From assembly GCA_031286185.1 (NCBI GenBank), contig JAITUS010000103.1:1-7133 (forward strand): DNA of 7,133 bases. The letters run 5' to 3'. The notes under the pieces are model-generated. The model searched no databases. It saw only the letters and a program-made list of their open reading frames with translations, and was not told the origin of the DNA. Source of the DNA: Rickettsiales bacterium. GTDB taxonomy: Bacteria; Pseudomonadota; Alphaproteobacteria; Rickettsiales; Anaplasmataceae. Position numbers and translations under genes: made by a program. This document shows positions 1 to 7,133 of the stretch, piece after piece (position 1 is the first letter of the stretch; the number at the start of each line of letters is the position of its first letter).

Positions 1-118
1 AGGCGACTTTCCTCACTCAGACAACAATTAGCCACCGACCAGGGCTTCTTTTGCCTTTTTTCTCGCTTGGTAAATTTCTTAAATATTTATTACTAAAGCA
101 ATTTAAAAGCCCGTGAGG
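1..118. other. Non-coding or relic DNA at the window's left edge
   Basis: No gene is recognisable here. On the plus strand a frame is open from base 1 to a TAA at 94-96 (31 codons, ending in residues FLNIYY), but it has no visible start and matches no family I know. The stretch around 41-110 has the look of a dispersed Wolbachia intergenic repeat, but that is only an impression. It may be the tail of a small hypothetical ORF lying mostly outside the window. Confidence 0.3.
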
Positions 119-197
119 GGTGTCATTCCAGTGCTTGACACTTGTATCTACACTCCTTTTTTACCTAGATTCCAGTGTCAAGCACTGGAATGACACC
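119..197. repeat. Palindromic repeat element (23-bp perfect inverted repeat)
   Basis: Bases 119-141 and 175-197 are exact reverse complements over 23 bp, separated by a 33-nt loop. The arm core reads GTGTCATTCCAGTGCTTGAC. The right arm region contains a second nested palindrome: TCCAGTG at 171-177 pairs with CACTGGA at 183-189. Repeats with this core are common between and inside genes of arthropod Wolbachia and resemble the palindromic elements of Rickettsia (family knowledge from memory). Transcribed from either side, the element would fold into a long stable hairpin. It lies downstream of ubiA and could stabilise or end that transcript, but no T-run follows it, so that role is inference. 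Confidence 0.85.
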
Positions 198-335
198 ATT
201 GTTGACTGGCAAAACGGTACCTTTAATTTGTCCTATTACCATTGGGATTTGGTATAAGCTATAGATTTTTCTATAGCTAGCTCCAACAAAGTCTTCCCCG
301 GTGTCTCTAAACTCCTTTGGGGTAGCTTTTCTTAA
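165..335 (-). other. Open frame without a start, possible relic ORF
   Basis: The minus strand is open from just after a TAA at 336-338 to a TAG at 165-167 (56 codons). The predicted peptide contains FRDTGEDFVGASYRKIY and ends NNGVIPVLDTGI. The last dozen residues are encoded by the right arm of the palindromic element, so the repeat forms the 3' end of the frame. The only ATG is mid-frame, and there is no ribosome-binding site or recognisable family. A second minus-strand frame (about 244-331, in the ubiA frame after its stop) is also open and contains TPGKTLLELAIEKS. These are more likely decayed coding DNA or a repeat than an expressed gene. Confidence 0.25.
257..278 (-). terminator. Small AT-rich hairpin downstream of ubiA, weak terminator candidate
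   Basis: AGCTATAG at 257-264 is an exact inverted repeat of CTATAGCT at 271-278, around a 6-nt loop. It lies about 70 nt past the ubiA stop codon. Read on the minus strand, no run of T follows the stem, and the stem is AT-rich. It is therefore not a canonical intrinsic terminator, and termination here is only a possibility. Confidence 0.25.
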
Positions 336-346
336 TTAGTCGTATT

Positions 347-1204
347 TCAGTTTACAACTCTATCTAAAAGAATGCCGAGAAAAAGCAGTAGTCCTACATA
401 GGAGTTATTTTTAAATATGGATATGCATTGACTGGAGTCGTCGGGGTTGAGATTTTTATATTGGCAATGAAACATGACCCCTACAGCAAGTAAAGCGATA
501 TAGAAAATGTTATTCAATGATGATAAGATACCGGCATATAGCCACATCATAAGAGATATTAAATGAAATCTTTTCAGCCAAGATTTTGTTGTATCACCAA
601 AATACAATGCTGTTGATTTCATTCCGAGTTTTTCATCATCTCTTTTATCTTGATGAGCGTATATGGTGTCGTAACTCAGTGTCCAAAAGATGCATCCTGC
701 ATAAAAGAGCATAGGTTCTATACTAATCTGGTTCTTTACTGCCGCCCAACCTAGGAGCGATCCCATGTTAAAAGTAAACCCTAAAAATAATTGTGGCCAC
801 CAAACGTAACGCTTTAGTAAAGGGTAAATACTTATCATACACATTGAGATTACCCCAAGTATAAGTGTAGTTTTATTGGTGAGTAGTAGGATTACTAGCG
901 CAATGGACAGTAACAGAGAAAGTAAAATCAAAGCTTGTTTTACGTTTAGCGCACCACTTGCAAGTGGCCTATATTTTGTTCGTTTAACATGCGCATCTAT
1001 TTCTTTATCGAAAATATCATTGATTATGCAACCTGCAGGTCTCATCAAGAATGCACCTATAGTAAACAAAATAAAGAGAAAAAAAGCCTGCCAAGATAGA
1101 GAAGTTGAGGCTAGAATAATACCACTTAAACTAGGGAATAATACAAGCCACAAACCTGTTAAACTGTGCAACCTCATCAATGAAAAGTAATGATTGAAAT
1201 GCAT
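347..1204 (-). CDS. ubiA: 4-hydroxybenzoate polyprenyltransferase (UbiA)
   Basis: This integral membrane enzyme joins a polyprenyl diphosphate to 4-hydroxybenzoate, the committed membrane step of ubiquinone synthesis. The 285-residue product is the usual family length and is almost entirely hydrophobic helices, about eight or nine. Both Asp-rich motifs that bind the Mg-diphosphate are present: NDIFDKEID at 62-70, followed by the family signature KRTKYRPLASG at 74-84, and DTIYAHQDKRDD at 179-190. ATG at 1202-1204 is taken as the start because it lies 2 nt after the rbfA stop. The Shine-Dalgarno sequence is weak, so translation is probably coupled to rbfA. The gene is the last of the nusA-infB-rbfA cluster and is not functionally tied to it. 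UbiA-superfamily homologues such as protohaem farnesyltransferase are less likely given these motifs and the length. Confidence 0.95.
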   Translation of the reverse strand: MHFNHYFSLMRLHSLTGLWLVLFPSLSGIILASTSLSWQAFFLFILFTIGAFLMRPAGCIINDIFDKEIDAHVKRTKYRPLASGALNVKQALILLSLLLSIALVILLLTNKTTLILGVISMCMISIYPLLKRYVWWPQLFLGFTFNMGSLLGWAAVKNQISIEPMLFYAGCIFWTLSYDTIYAHQDKRDDEKLGMKSTALYFGDTTKSWLKRFHLISLMMWLYAGILSSLNNIFYIALLAVGVMFHCQYKNLNPDDSSQCISIFKNNSYVGLLLFLGILLDRVVN

Positions 1205-1206
1205 TA

Positions 1207-1551
1207 TTAAGTATGATTACTTAGTATTTTGCTTACATTGACAAAATTATCGAATGCTAAATCAGTTTTGAAAACTAACTTGGGTACAAACCGCAAATCA
1301 ACATAACACAACATGGATTTGCGTATCAACCATGCAGATTGGTTGATTTCATCAATAATAGTGCTAATGTCACAATCTTTTTCGCTTAATGAAGATAGCA
1401 CTACATATACATCTGCTTTTTTTAAGTCTTTACTTAACTTTACTTCAGATACTACTACATTTTTATTGAATGCCTTACCTTCCATTAAGACTCTGGATAT
1501 TGCTCTATGCAGTACAGACGCTATTTTTAGGCTCCTGATTTCTTTTTTCAT
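1207..1551 (-). CDS. rbfA: 30S ribosome-binding factor A (RbfA)
   Basis: RbfA is a small cytoplasmic assembly factor that binds the 30S subunit during late 16S rRNA maturation, and it matters most in cold growth. The 114-residue product has the family's single KH-type fold. It has an N-terminal basic helix (KKEIRSLKIASVLHRAISRVL), the strand segment VSEVKLSKDLKKADVYV at 34-50, and the conserved C-terminal signature LRFVPKLVFKTD at 86-97. The length is typical of compact family members. ATG at 1549-1551 follows the infB TAG by a single base (TAGTATG), and an AGAAAGG ribosome-binding site lies about 9 nt upstream inside the infB end, so the two are very likely translationally coupled. Its place directly after infB is the conserved bacterial arrangement and supports the call. 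Confidence 0.95.
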   Translation of the reverse strand: MKKEIRSLKIASVLHRAISRVLMEGKAFNKNVVVSEVKLSKDLKKADVYVVLSSLSEKDCDISTIIDEINQSAWLIRKSMLCYVDLRFVPKLVFKTDLAFDNFVNVSKILSNHT

Positions 1552-1552
1552 A

Positions 1553-3871
1553 CTATAATACCCTTTCTTCCTGCACTAATTGATAAACTTCCAGAATATC
1601 TCCAACCTTAATATCGGCATCACCGTCTAGAGACATTCCACATTCAAAGTTTGTACCTACTTCCTTAACATCATCTTTAAATCTACGCAAAGCTTTCAAT
1701 TTTCCTTCATATATTAATTTATTGTTGCGCATTACCTTAATTAAAGAATCTTTTTTTACAACTCCATCACTTACATAACATCCAATAATATTACCAGCTT
1801 TAGATACATTAAATATCTGTCTCACAGATGCAGAGCCAATACGCACTTCTCGTGTTACAGGCTTTAGCATTTTAGTCAAGCACATTTTCATACTATCAAT
1901 AAGTTCGTATATTACGTTATAAGTACGTATTTCTACACCTTTTTGTTTTGCCAAATCCCTTATTTTTGAATCCACTTTGACATTGAACGCCAAAATTACT
2001 GCCCTTGACGCTTCTGCGAGCAGCACATCTGAGTCTGTTATTCCCCCCACCGCCTTGTGTAGGATATTTAATTTCACTTGATCTTTACCAAGTTTATCAA
2101 TTGAACTTGATATTGCTTCGATAGAACCAGTTACATCACACTTCAAAACTACAGATAACTCTTCTGTTTCACTGTCGTTACGATTGAACATGTCTAAATC
2201 ACTATTGCTTGAATCCTCCTCTTTTCTCTTGATCAGCTCTAATCTGTATTCAACGATTTCACGTGCCTGCTTTTCAGAATTTACAACAACAAATTTATCT
2301 CCAGCATCTGGCACACCGTTTAGACCAGTGATTTCAATTGGAGTGGAAGGTGGAGCCATCTTTTCCCTTTGACCAAGGTGATTAACTATACTACGTACTT
2401 TTCCATATGTTGTACCCACCACCAACATATCACCAACCTTCAGCGTTCCTTCCTCAACTATCAACGTAGCTGATATTCCCTTGGCTTTATCTATTTTAGA
2501 TTCTATCACCCACCCAAATGCTCGACAATCCTCTATCGCTTCAAGCTTCATTAAATCAGCAATTAACAAAATCGCCTCTTCTAGTTTGTCTAGGTTGATT
2601 TTCTTTTTTGCTGATACTGGCACAACCATAACATCACCACCAAGTTCTTCAGGAATGAGGTCATATTGAGGTAAACTACTAATTACCCTTTCTACATCAT
2701 TAGACTGCGATTTATCGATTTTATTAATAGCAACTATAATAGAAACATTTGCTGCCTTTGCATGATTTATTGCTTCAATCGTTTGTTTCATCACTCCGTC
2801 ATCGGCCGCAATCACTATTACAACTATATTAGTGATATTGGCACCACATGCACGCATTGTAGTGAATGCCTCATGTCCTGGGGTGTCGATGAAAGTAATT
2901 ATTTGCTTATCCTTTGTAACTACCTGATAAGCACCTATATGTTGAGTTATTCCACCTGACTCTCTTTCTGCAACATTAGATTCACGAAACGCATCGAGCA
3001 ATGAGGTTTTACCATGATCAACATGTCCCATAAAAGTGACAACTGGCGGCTTAGGGTTTTTAGGCAAGCTTTCCCTGTCTTCTATGAAAAGTAAATCCTT
3101 TTCCTTGTTAGCATCGCTCACTCGTTTAGCTGTATGATTAAATTTTTCCACTATTTCACATGCTATATCCGGATCTACCAAATCATCCACTCTGTAACTC
3201 TCACCAACTTCTTCTTTCAACATTCTTAACACATCTTTGCTGTCCTCTGCCATACAAACGGATAATTCTCTGATTGTAATTTCATCTGGTATAATAACTT
3301 CTCTTGATATGTTTTTACCTTTGGTGAATTTTGATTTTCTATTTCTTATACCAAATCTTTGCTTAAATGCAGGAGATTGTTCAATTTTGTCATCTATTGA
3401 TTGCGCGATTATCAGCTTGGAGTGTTTAGAATATATATCTTTGTTAGCCTTTAAAGGTTTTTTATCATCATTTTCATCGTCAATTCCACCCTCCGTTGGC
3501 TTAGCTGAGCTAACACCACTTGAAGCTTTTTCTTCGATTTCTTTAAACGAGGCATCCGAAGCACCATCTTCATCATCAACCTTTTCATCATTGTCTTCTT
3601 TTACTACTACTTCTTTTTCTTCTTTTAGATTCTTTTCTTTTAACAAAGCAGCATTCTGTACAGCATTAATACGAAAGATTTGCTCTTTTTCTGTCAAGGA
3701 ACCTAATTTACTTCCACCTTGTTCTTCTGGCTCATGAGGTTTTCTTCTTCTTTTTTTTACTATTGTAGCTCCCGTACTTGGACTCGCTGAAGAGTTCAAA
3801 TCAAGACCCAACTTAAGTTTGTTAAAACCTTGAAGCGTTAGTTTTTTACTACTGATATCTTCGTTATTCAT
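1553..3871 (-). CDS. infB: Translation initiation factor IF-2
   Basis: IF2 is the GTPase that brings formylmethionyl-tRNA to the 30S subunit and promotes 50S joining. The 772-residue product has the full architecture. A charged, low-complexity N-terminal region rich in Lys/Glu/Asp spans about 35-150, and an IF2 N-terminal homology domain spans about 195-245. The G domain carries G1 GHVDHGKT (282-289), switch I GGITQHIG (306-313), G3 DTPGH (329-333), G4 NKID (383-386) and G5 SAK (420-422). Domains II and III follow. The C-terminal initiator-tRNA-binding domain includes [18 protein letters not shown] (686-703) and [17 protein letters not shown] (742-758). All nucleotide-binding residues are intact. 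The ATG at 3869-3871 lies 8 nt after the nusA stop. No strong Shine-Dalgarno is visible, which suggests coupling to nusA. The length is shorter than the E. coli long form because the N-terminal linker is reduced. Confidence 0.98.
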   Translation of the reverse strand: MNNEDISSKKLTLQGFNKLKLGLDLNSSASPSTGATIVKKRRRKPHEPEEQGGSKLGSLTEKEQIFRINAVQNAALLKEKNLKEEKEVVVKEDNDEKVDDEDGASDASFKEIEEKASSGVSSAKPTEGGIDDENDDKKPLKANKDIYSKHSKLIIAQSIDDKIEQSPAFKQRFGIRNRKSKFTKGKNISREVIIPDEITIRELSVCMAEDSKDVLRMLKEEVGESYRVDDLVDPDIACEIVEKFNHTAKRVSDANKEKDLLFIEDRESLPKNPKPPVVTFMGHVDHGKTSLLDAFRESNVAERESGGITQHIGAYQVVTKDKQIITFIDTPGHEAFTTMRACGANITNIVVIVIAADDGVMKQTIEAINHAKAANVSIIVAINKIDKSQSNDVERVISSLPQYDLIPEELGGDVMVVPVSAKKKINLDKLEEAILLIADLMKLEAIEDCRAFGWVIESKIDKAKGISATLIVEEGTLKVGDMLVVGTTYGKVRSIVNHLGQREKMAPPSTPIEITGLNGVPDAGDKFVVVNSEKQAREIVEYRLELIKRKEEDSSNSDLDMFNRNDSETEELSVVLKCDVTGSIEAISSSIDKLGKDQVKLNILHKAVGGITDSDVLLAEASRAVILAFNVKVDSKIRDLAKQKGVEIRTYNVIYELIDSMKMCLTKMLKPVTREVRIGSASVRQIFNVSKAGNIIGCYVSDGVVKKDSLIKVMRNNKLIYEGKLKALRRFKDDVKEVGTNFECGMSLDGDADIKVGDILEVYQLVQEERVL

Positions 3872-3879
3872 ACATTTTG

Positions 3880-5442
3880 CTATATTACACCAAGCTTCTT
3901 ACGAGCTTCCATGATTATTGAGTCTATTGTGTCTTTTAAATCCTCTTTACCACTCGCTGAAGAGGAGAGTATACCATAAAACTCATAGCTTGACAAATCT
4001 GCCACATCTCCTAGAGTTTTAATACCATGTTTACTAAGAGCAATTTTATCGTCTATTGATAAAGGTAAATTGATTACATCATCTTCCATACCTAAACTTC
4101 TTAACTCTTCTATTTTTTTGTCATTTTCTGCTTTTAGATATTTATTTGCTCTGTTATGTAATTCACTTGCAATATCTTCGTTAAAGCCTTCTATCGAAGC
4201 AAGCTCTTTAGTTGAAGCATTGGATATATCCTCTACGCTTGAAAAACCCTCTGTGACTAACAACTGCCCCATAATCTCCTCTAAATTTAGAGCTTCAGCA
4301 AATAAAGCTGAACACTGACTGAGTTCTCTACTCCGCCTTTCTGATTCTTGCTGAGTGCTTAGTATCTCAATTTTCCATCCAACAAGCTCTGAGGCTAATC
4401 TTGCATTTTGACCTTTTTTTCCTATAGCTAAGCTTAATTGATCTTCAGCAACTATTAATTCTATGCAATTTTCATTTTCATCAATAATAACCTTCGACAC
4501 TTCTGCAGGAGTAATTGCTTTGATAACAAATTGGCCCAGGTCTGAAGAGTAATGTATGACATCAATTTTTTCTCCATTTAATTCATGTATGATAGTTTTT
4601 ATCCTATCCCCCTTAACTCCAACACAAGCACCTACTGGGTCAATGTTTTTATCAGGAGAGAAAACAGCAACTTTAGACCTTGAACCAGCATCTCTAGCTA
4701 TACCTTTAACTGTTACTAACCCGTCAGCAATTTCCGGTATCTCTTGATTTAATAGTGCCTCCAAAAAGCCTTCATGGGCCCTAGAAAGAATAATTTGACG
4801 TCCATCATCAGAACGCTTAACAGTTTGTATGTAAGCTTTAATCTTATCGCCTTCACGAAATGATTCACCACCGATTAAATTTCGCAATGGAAGGTATGCC
4901 CTAGCGCCATTTGTATCTATGATCAGGTCTGAATACTCCACTTGTTTAACAATACCATATCTTATTTCTCCTACTTTATCCTTAAATTCCTCATATTGCT
5001 TTTTCGATTCTTCATATTTAATCACCTGAGCAATTCTTTGCTGGGCAATTCTTGCTGAAGCAAGATCAGTGCTGAGAGAAAGCAATTCATTAACAGTATC
5101 TCCAATTTTTGCATCTTCTCTTATTAACTTAGCTTGTGTAAGAGTAATTGATTCACATCCAGCATTCTCTTCTTCATTTGGTTCATCACTAATAACCCTT
5201 AATTCTCTATATGCAGTAACTTTGCCTGTGTTTCTATCTATGTTGACTGTAATCTTGCTTTTACTACCATATTTTTGATGAGCCACTGCTTCTATGGCAC
5301 TTTCTAATGCCTTCATTACCACTTCAAAATCTAGACCTTTTTGAAGTGAAAGCTCTCCTGCTGTTTTTATTATGTCAATGCTTCCAACTAAGTTATTTTT
5401 GCCACTTTTCTGTTTAACACTGCTTTTTCGGTTAGCAATCAT
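3880..5442 (-). CDS. nusA: Transcription termination/antitermination factor NusA
   Basis: NusA binds RNA polymerase and nascent RNA, modulating pausing, intrinsic termination and antitermination. From the chosen ATG (5440-5442) the protein has 520 residues. The order is an N-terminal RNA-polymerase-binding domain (about 20-125), an S1 domain (about 157-221, [19 protein letters not shown] onward), KH1 with [14 protein letters not shown] (271-284), KH2 with [18 protein letters not shown] (339-356), and a C-terminal acidic-repeat/helix-hairpin-helix region (about 395-520, containing [21 protein letters not shown]). This is the normal alphaproteobacterial layout. The reading frame stays open 16 codons further to a TTG at 5488-5490. 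ATG at 5442 is preferred because an AGGAT site lies 8 nt upstream and the TTG has none, and because the extension is hydrophobic and unlike NusA. It is first in the cluster with infB, rbfA and ubiA. Confidence 0.96.
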   Translation of the reverse strand: MIANRKSSVKQKSGKNNLVGSIDIIKTAGELSLQKGLDFEVVMKALESAIEAVAHQKYGSKSKITVNIDRNTGKVTAYRELRVISDEPNEEENAGCESITLTQAKLIREDAKIGDTVNELLSLSTDLASARIAQQRIAQVIKYEESKKQYEEFKDKVGEIRYGIVKQVEYSDLIIDTNGARAYLPLRNLIGGESFREGDKIKAYIQTVKRSDDGRQIILSRAHEGFLEALLNQEIPEIADGLVTVKGIARDAGSRSKVAVFSPDKNIDPVGACVGVKGDRIKTIIHELNGEKIDVIHYSSDLGQFVIKAITPAEVSKVIIDENENCIELIVAEDQLSLAIGKKGQNARLASELVGWKIEILSTQQESERRSRELSQCSALFAEALNLEEIMGQLLVTEGFSSVEDISNASTKELASIEGFNEDIASELHNRANKYLKAENDKKIEELRSLGMEDDVINLPLSIDDKIALSKHGIKTLGDVADLSSYEFYGILSSSASGKEDLKDTIDSIIMEARKKLGVI

Positions 5443-5449
5443 ACAAATA

Positions 5450-5454
5450 AATCC
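5450..5454 (-). promoter_or_regulatory. Ribosome-binding site that decides the nusA start
   Basis: On the minus strand AGGAT lies 8 nt before the ATG at 5440-5442. The in-frame TTG further upstream (5488-5490) has no purine-rich site before it. This favours the 520-residue NusA over the longer 536-residue reading. Confidence 0.6.
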
Positions 5455-5504
5455 TATACAATTAGTTATAATTATCGCTTCAACGGGCAAAGAGCACTAT
5501 TTTT

Positions 5505-5533
5505 ACTATTAAATAATTAGTAATTTAAGTCAA
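5505..5533 (-). promoter_or_regulatory. Candidate sigma-70-type promoter for the nusA cluster
   Basis: On the minus strand TTGACT (5528-5533, five of six matches to the -35 consensus) is followed after 17 nt by AATAGT (5505-5510, four of six to the -10). It would start transcription about 55-60 nt upstream of the nusA ATG. The -35 box overlaps the TGA stop (5530-5532) of the RND pseudogene, so the promoter uses the tail of the dead gene. In AT-rich DNA such matches arise by chance, so this is a candidate only. Another possible -10 (TATAAC-like) lies closer to the gene. Confidence 0.35.
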
Positions 5534-6337
5534 GTTTTTTCATGTCTTTGCATCATAAGCAACACAGGACTAAAAAATAAGGTTAGAACCGTCGCAGCTA
5601 ACATTCCACATGCTATGGTGATTGAAATGTCAACCCACCACTGGCTTGATGGAGCGTCATATGTGATTTGTAACGTGAAAAAATTGATGTTTAGCTTAGT
5701 AATCATCGGTATTAAGCCAAGGACTGTGGTTGCAACAGTAAGCAATATTGGCCGTAATGCGAGAAATCGAAGCATTTATTACACATCGCTTAACGTCATC
5801 TTTGTGTACTTCAATTTGGTGATGAAAAGCGTCAAGTAATAATATATTATTATTTACTATAATTCCTGCTAAAGCAATTATTCCTACCCCGTACATAACA
5901 ACTACAAAAACTTTATGGACAAGAAAGAAAACAAAAAATACACATGTGGTAGATAAAAATACTGCCGTCATTACAATGAATGTGTGGTATACACTATTGA
6001 ATTGTGTCACTAATACCAAGATCATTAATGTAATTGCCAATATAAAAGCTTTCAGCAAAAAGGCTTCTGACTTTTGTTGATCTTCTTTATCGCCTTTAAA
6101 ATTAATTTGTACTCTCTTGTCCCAATCCTGAACAATTGAATCTTGAATGAACTTAACTCTTTCGTCAACCAGATATCCAGGATCAACATCAGCAGAGATT
6201 GTTACTGTGCGTGATCCGTTAATCCTACTTAGTTTGTTTATCTTTTTTTCGGGAGCGTATTTTACTATATTGCTCATAGGATACGGACCATTAACTGTAT
6301 TAATAAAAAGGTTCTCTATAGTCTTCATGTTACGATC

Positions 6338-6340
6338 TCA
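6338..6340 (-). other. In-frame premature TGA in the RND pseudogene
   Basis: The reading frame runs RFPE, stop, DRNMKTIENLF without any shift, so this is a simple nonsense change. In related RND proteins this place (LPEEDR-like) is variable. CGA to TGA is the most economical origin, but this is inferred. Confidence 0.85.
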
Positions 6341-6871
6341 TTCGGGAAAACGGAGTATAATATCTATTTCTTGGTCCAGATTATTTGATCTGTATTTTCC
6401 GATTAATACTCCACTTGTGACCATTTTTATAAAATCGCCAATGGTTGCAACACTTACTCCAGAGCTTGCAGCCTTACTTTTATCAATATTCATATACCAC
6501 TCTATTTCAGGTGTTGATCTGCTATCTTGGATATTTATAAACCCTGATGAAGGTTGATCCATAATTTTTAGAATTTGCTCTGCTGCTAAATCCAAGCTAG
6601 ATTTATCCCCGCTGAGATTAATTTGTATTGGCTTGTTAGCTGACGGTCCTGAATTTTCTTCTTGAATATCGATTATCACTCCTTTCATATCCTGCACGCT
6701 ACTTCTTATATCATTTAATATATGCCTAGCTTTGTGCCTAAAGCGCCAATCCACAAGCTCTAGTTGGATTTCGGCAACGCTATCTGGGAATGTTCCTGAT
6801 TTGGCATAAGAAGCATGAATTTCTTTTTTGATGCCCGAGATGCGCTCTTCCACTTCTTTTAGTATCAGATC

Positions 6872-6874
6872 TCA
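6872..6874 (-). other. In-frame premature TGA in the RND pseudogene
   Basis: The frame runs SLSAKE, stop, DLILKEVEERISG with no shift. RND-like sequence continues on both sides, showing a nonsense mutation rather than a gene boundary. The GTG at 6851-6853 downstream is only an apparent start. Confidence 0.85.
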
Positions 6875-7036
6875 TTCCTTGGCTGATAAACTTTCCTTTG
6901 CTTTAACACTAATTAGAATATTATCTGAATCCACTTTCGGGAAAAACTTTACTCCAGGGCCAAAGGTGAAATATAATATACTAAATGAGAACAAAACTAA
7001 TATAGTAGCACACACAAATTTTTTAGGATGATCTAA

Positions 7037-7133
7037 GAACCTGTTTAAAATCTCGAAGAGATGAGGTAAAATAAGCATAGATTAATAATGAGGTGTCTAT
7101 GCGGAAAAGTTATCCAAGCAGTATAAGTCGAGA
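7037..7133 (+). mobile_element. Left end of an IS5-like insertion sequence, cut by the window edge
   Basis: Transporter homology on the minus strand fades at about 7025-7036, and a transposase-like start appears at 7099. The DNA between is therefore the likely leader and terminal repeat of an insertion sequence. A possible left boundary is CTAA at 7033-7036 followed by GAACCTGTTTAAAA, which resembles IS5-family ends and their short TA-rich targets. The right end is outside the window, so neither the terminal repeat nor the target duplication can be confirmed. The exact boundary may lie anywhere from 7034 to about 7090. Confidence 0.6.
7099..7133 (+). CDS. IS5-like transposase, N-terminal fragment (runs off the window)
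   Basis: Only 11 full codons and two bases are visible, giving MRKSYPSSISR then a GA- codon. This resembles the start of IS5-family DDE transposases, many of which begin MRKSYPSD(I/L)(S/T)REQ, including common Wolbachia copies. The ATG at 7099-7101 has a strong Shine-Dalgarno, GAGGTG at 7090-7095. The catalytic domain lies beyond the window, so whether the gene is intact is unknown. It points away from the RND pseudogene. The match is short and rests on recognition of the N-terminal signature alone. Confidence 0.65.
   Translation, partial: MRKSYPSSISR

Larger units (their letters stand above)
5530..7036 (-). pseudogene. RND-family multidrug efflux permease, C-terminal half, inactivated
   Basis: An intact homologue would be an inner-membrane proton-driven drug exporter of the AcrB/MexB class, about 1000 residues with 12 membrane helices. 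Only the second half is here. It starts at helix 7 (PKKFVCATILVLFSFSILYF, about 7027-6968) and continues through the porter subdomains. These include EFFP-like KFFPKVDSDN, FRHKARHILNDIRSSV, and SGVSVATIGDFIKMVTSGVLIGKY. Then come helices 8-10 with GIIALAGIIVNNNILLLD, then helix 11 (LRPILLTVATTVLGLIPM) and helix 12 (ISITIACGMLAATVLTLFFSPVLLMM), with a normal C-terminal stop at 5530-5532. The frame is broken by TGA at 6872-6874, TGA at 6338-6340, and a frameshift near 5770-5782. Homology on both sides of each lesion continues in the right order. Helices 1-6 are missing, with insertion-sequence DNA in their place. The subfamily substrate cannot be told. Confidence 0.88.

Noticed and set aside
1..346. 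tRNA, small RNA gene or CRISPR array in the gene-free left end
   Set aside because: No cloverleaf, T-loop signature, CCA end or regularly spaced direct repeats could be seen. The only strong structure is the single palindrome.
876..1190. Plus-strand open frame of 104 codons
   Set aside because: It lies wholly within ubiA on the opposite strand. The minus-strand product has both catalytic motifs.
3237..3737. Long plus-strand open frame of 166 codons, Ser/Phe-rich
   Set aside because: It is antisense to the Lys/Glu/Asp-rich low-complexity region of infB. Its Ser/Phe repeats are the complement of those codons, with no homology or ribosome-binding site.
6147..6557. Plus-strand open frame of 136 codons
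   Set aside because: It is antisense to the RND pseudogene, whose minus-strand translation is clearly homologous to a family. The plus frame is not recognisable.
6338..6874. TGA read as an amino acid (recoding or altered code)
   Set aside because: The other genes here use TGG for Trp and ubiA ends in TGA. A separate frameshift and the missing N-terminal half point to simple decay.
5530..7078. Four separate small membrane-protein genes in tandem
   Set aside because: Joined end to end they give a collinear RND C-terminal half. Two junctions are in-frame stops and one is a frameshift, so this is one broken gene.

Overview
The window looks like Wolbachia, or at least a close Rickettsiales relative. 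The DNA is AT-rich, the housekeeping proteins look alphaproteobacterial with many Lys/Asn/Ile residues, and the left end carries a perfect 23-bp inverted-repeat palindrome of the kind scattered through arthropod Wolbachia genomes. A disrupted transporter sits beside an insertion sequence, which also fits Wolbachia genome decay. The genus assignment is recognition from memory, not a database result.

Layout from left to right: (1) 1-346 is non-coding or relic DNA. It holds a palindromic element (119-197), a small hairpin (257-278) and short open frames without credible starts. (2) 347-5442 is one tight minus-strand cluster, transcribed right to left as nusA > infB > rbfA > ubiA, with gaps of 8, 1 and 2 nt. 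The first three are the conserved transcription/translation set: NusA (elongation, termination and antitermination factor), IF2 (initiator-tRNA GTPase) and RbfA (30S maturation factor). The fourth, UbiA, prenylates 4-hydroxybenzoate in ubiquinone synthesis and appears to be co-transcribed. (3) 5443-5529 is the nusA leader with a possible promoter. (4) 5530-about 7036 (minus) is the C-terminal half of an RND-family efflux permease. It is broken by two in-frame TGA codons and one frameshift, and its N-terminal half is absent from the window. (5) About 7037-7133 is the left end of an insertion sequence on the plus strand. Only the first 11 full codons of an IS5-like transposase are visible, running off the window edge.

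The intact cluster is ordinary core biology. The notable content is at its edges: an IS-associated, multiply inactivated RND pump just upstream of nusA, with the two nonsense codons in an identical 10-nt context, and a palindrome-bearing relic region downstream of ubiA. I found no convincing new biological system, no CRISPR array and no tRNA or rRNA gene.
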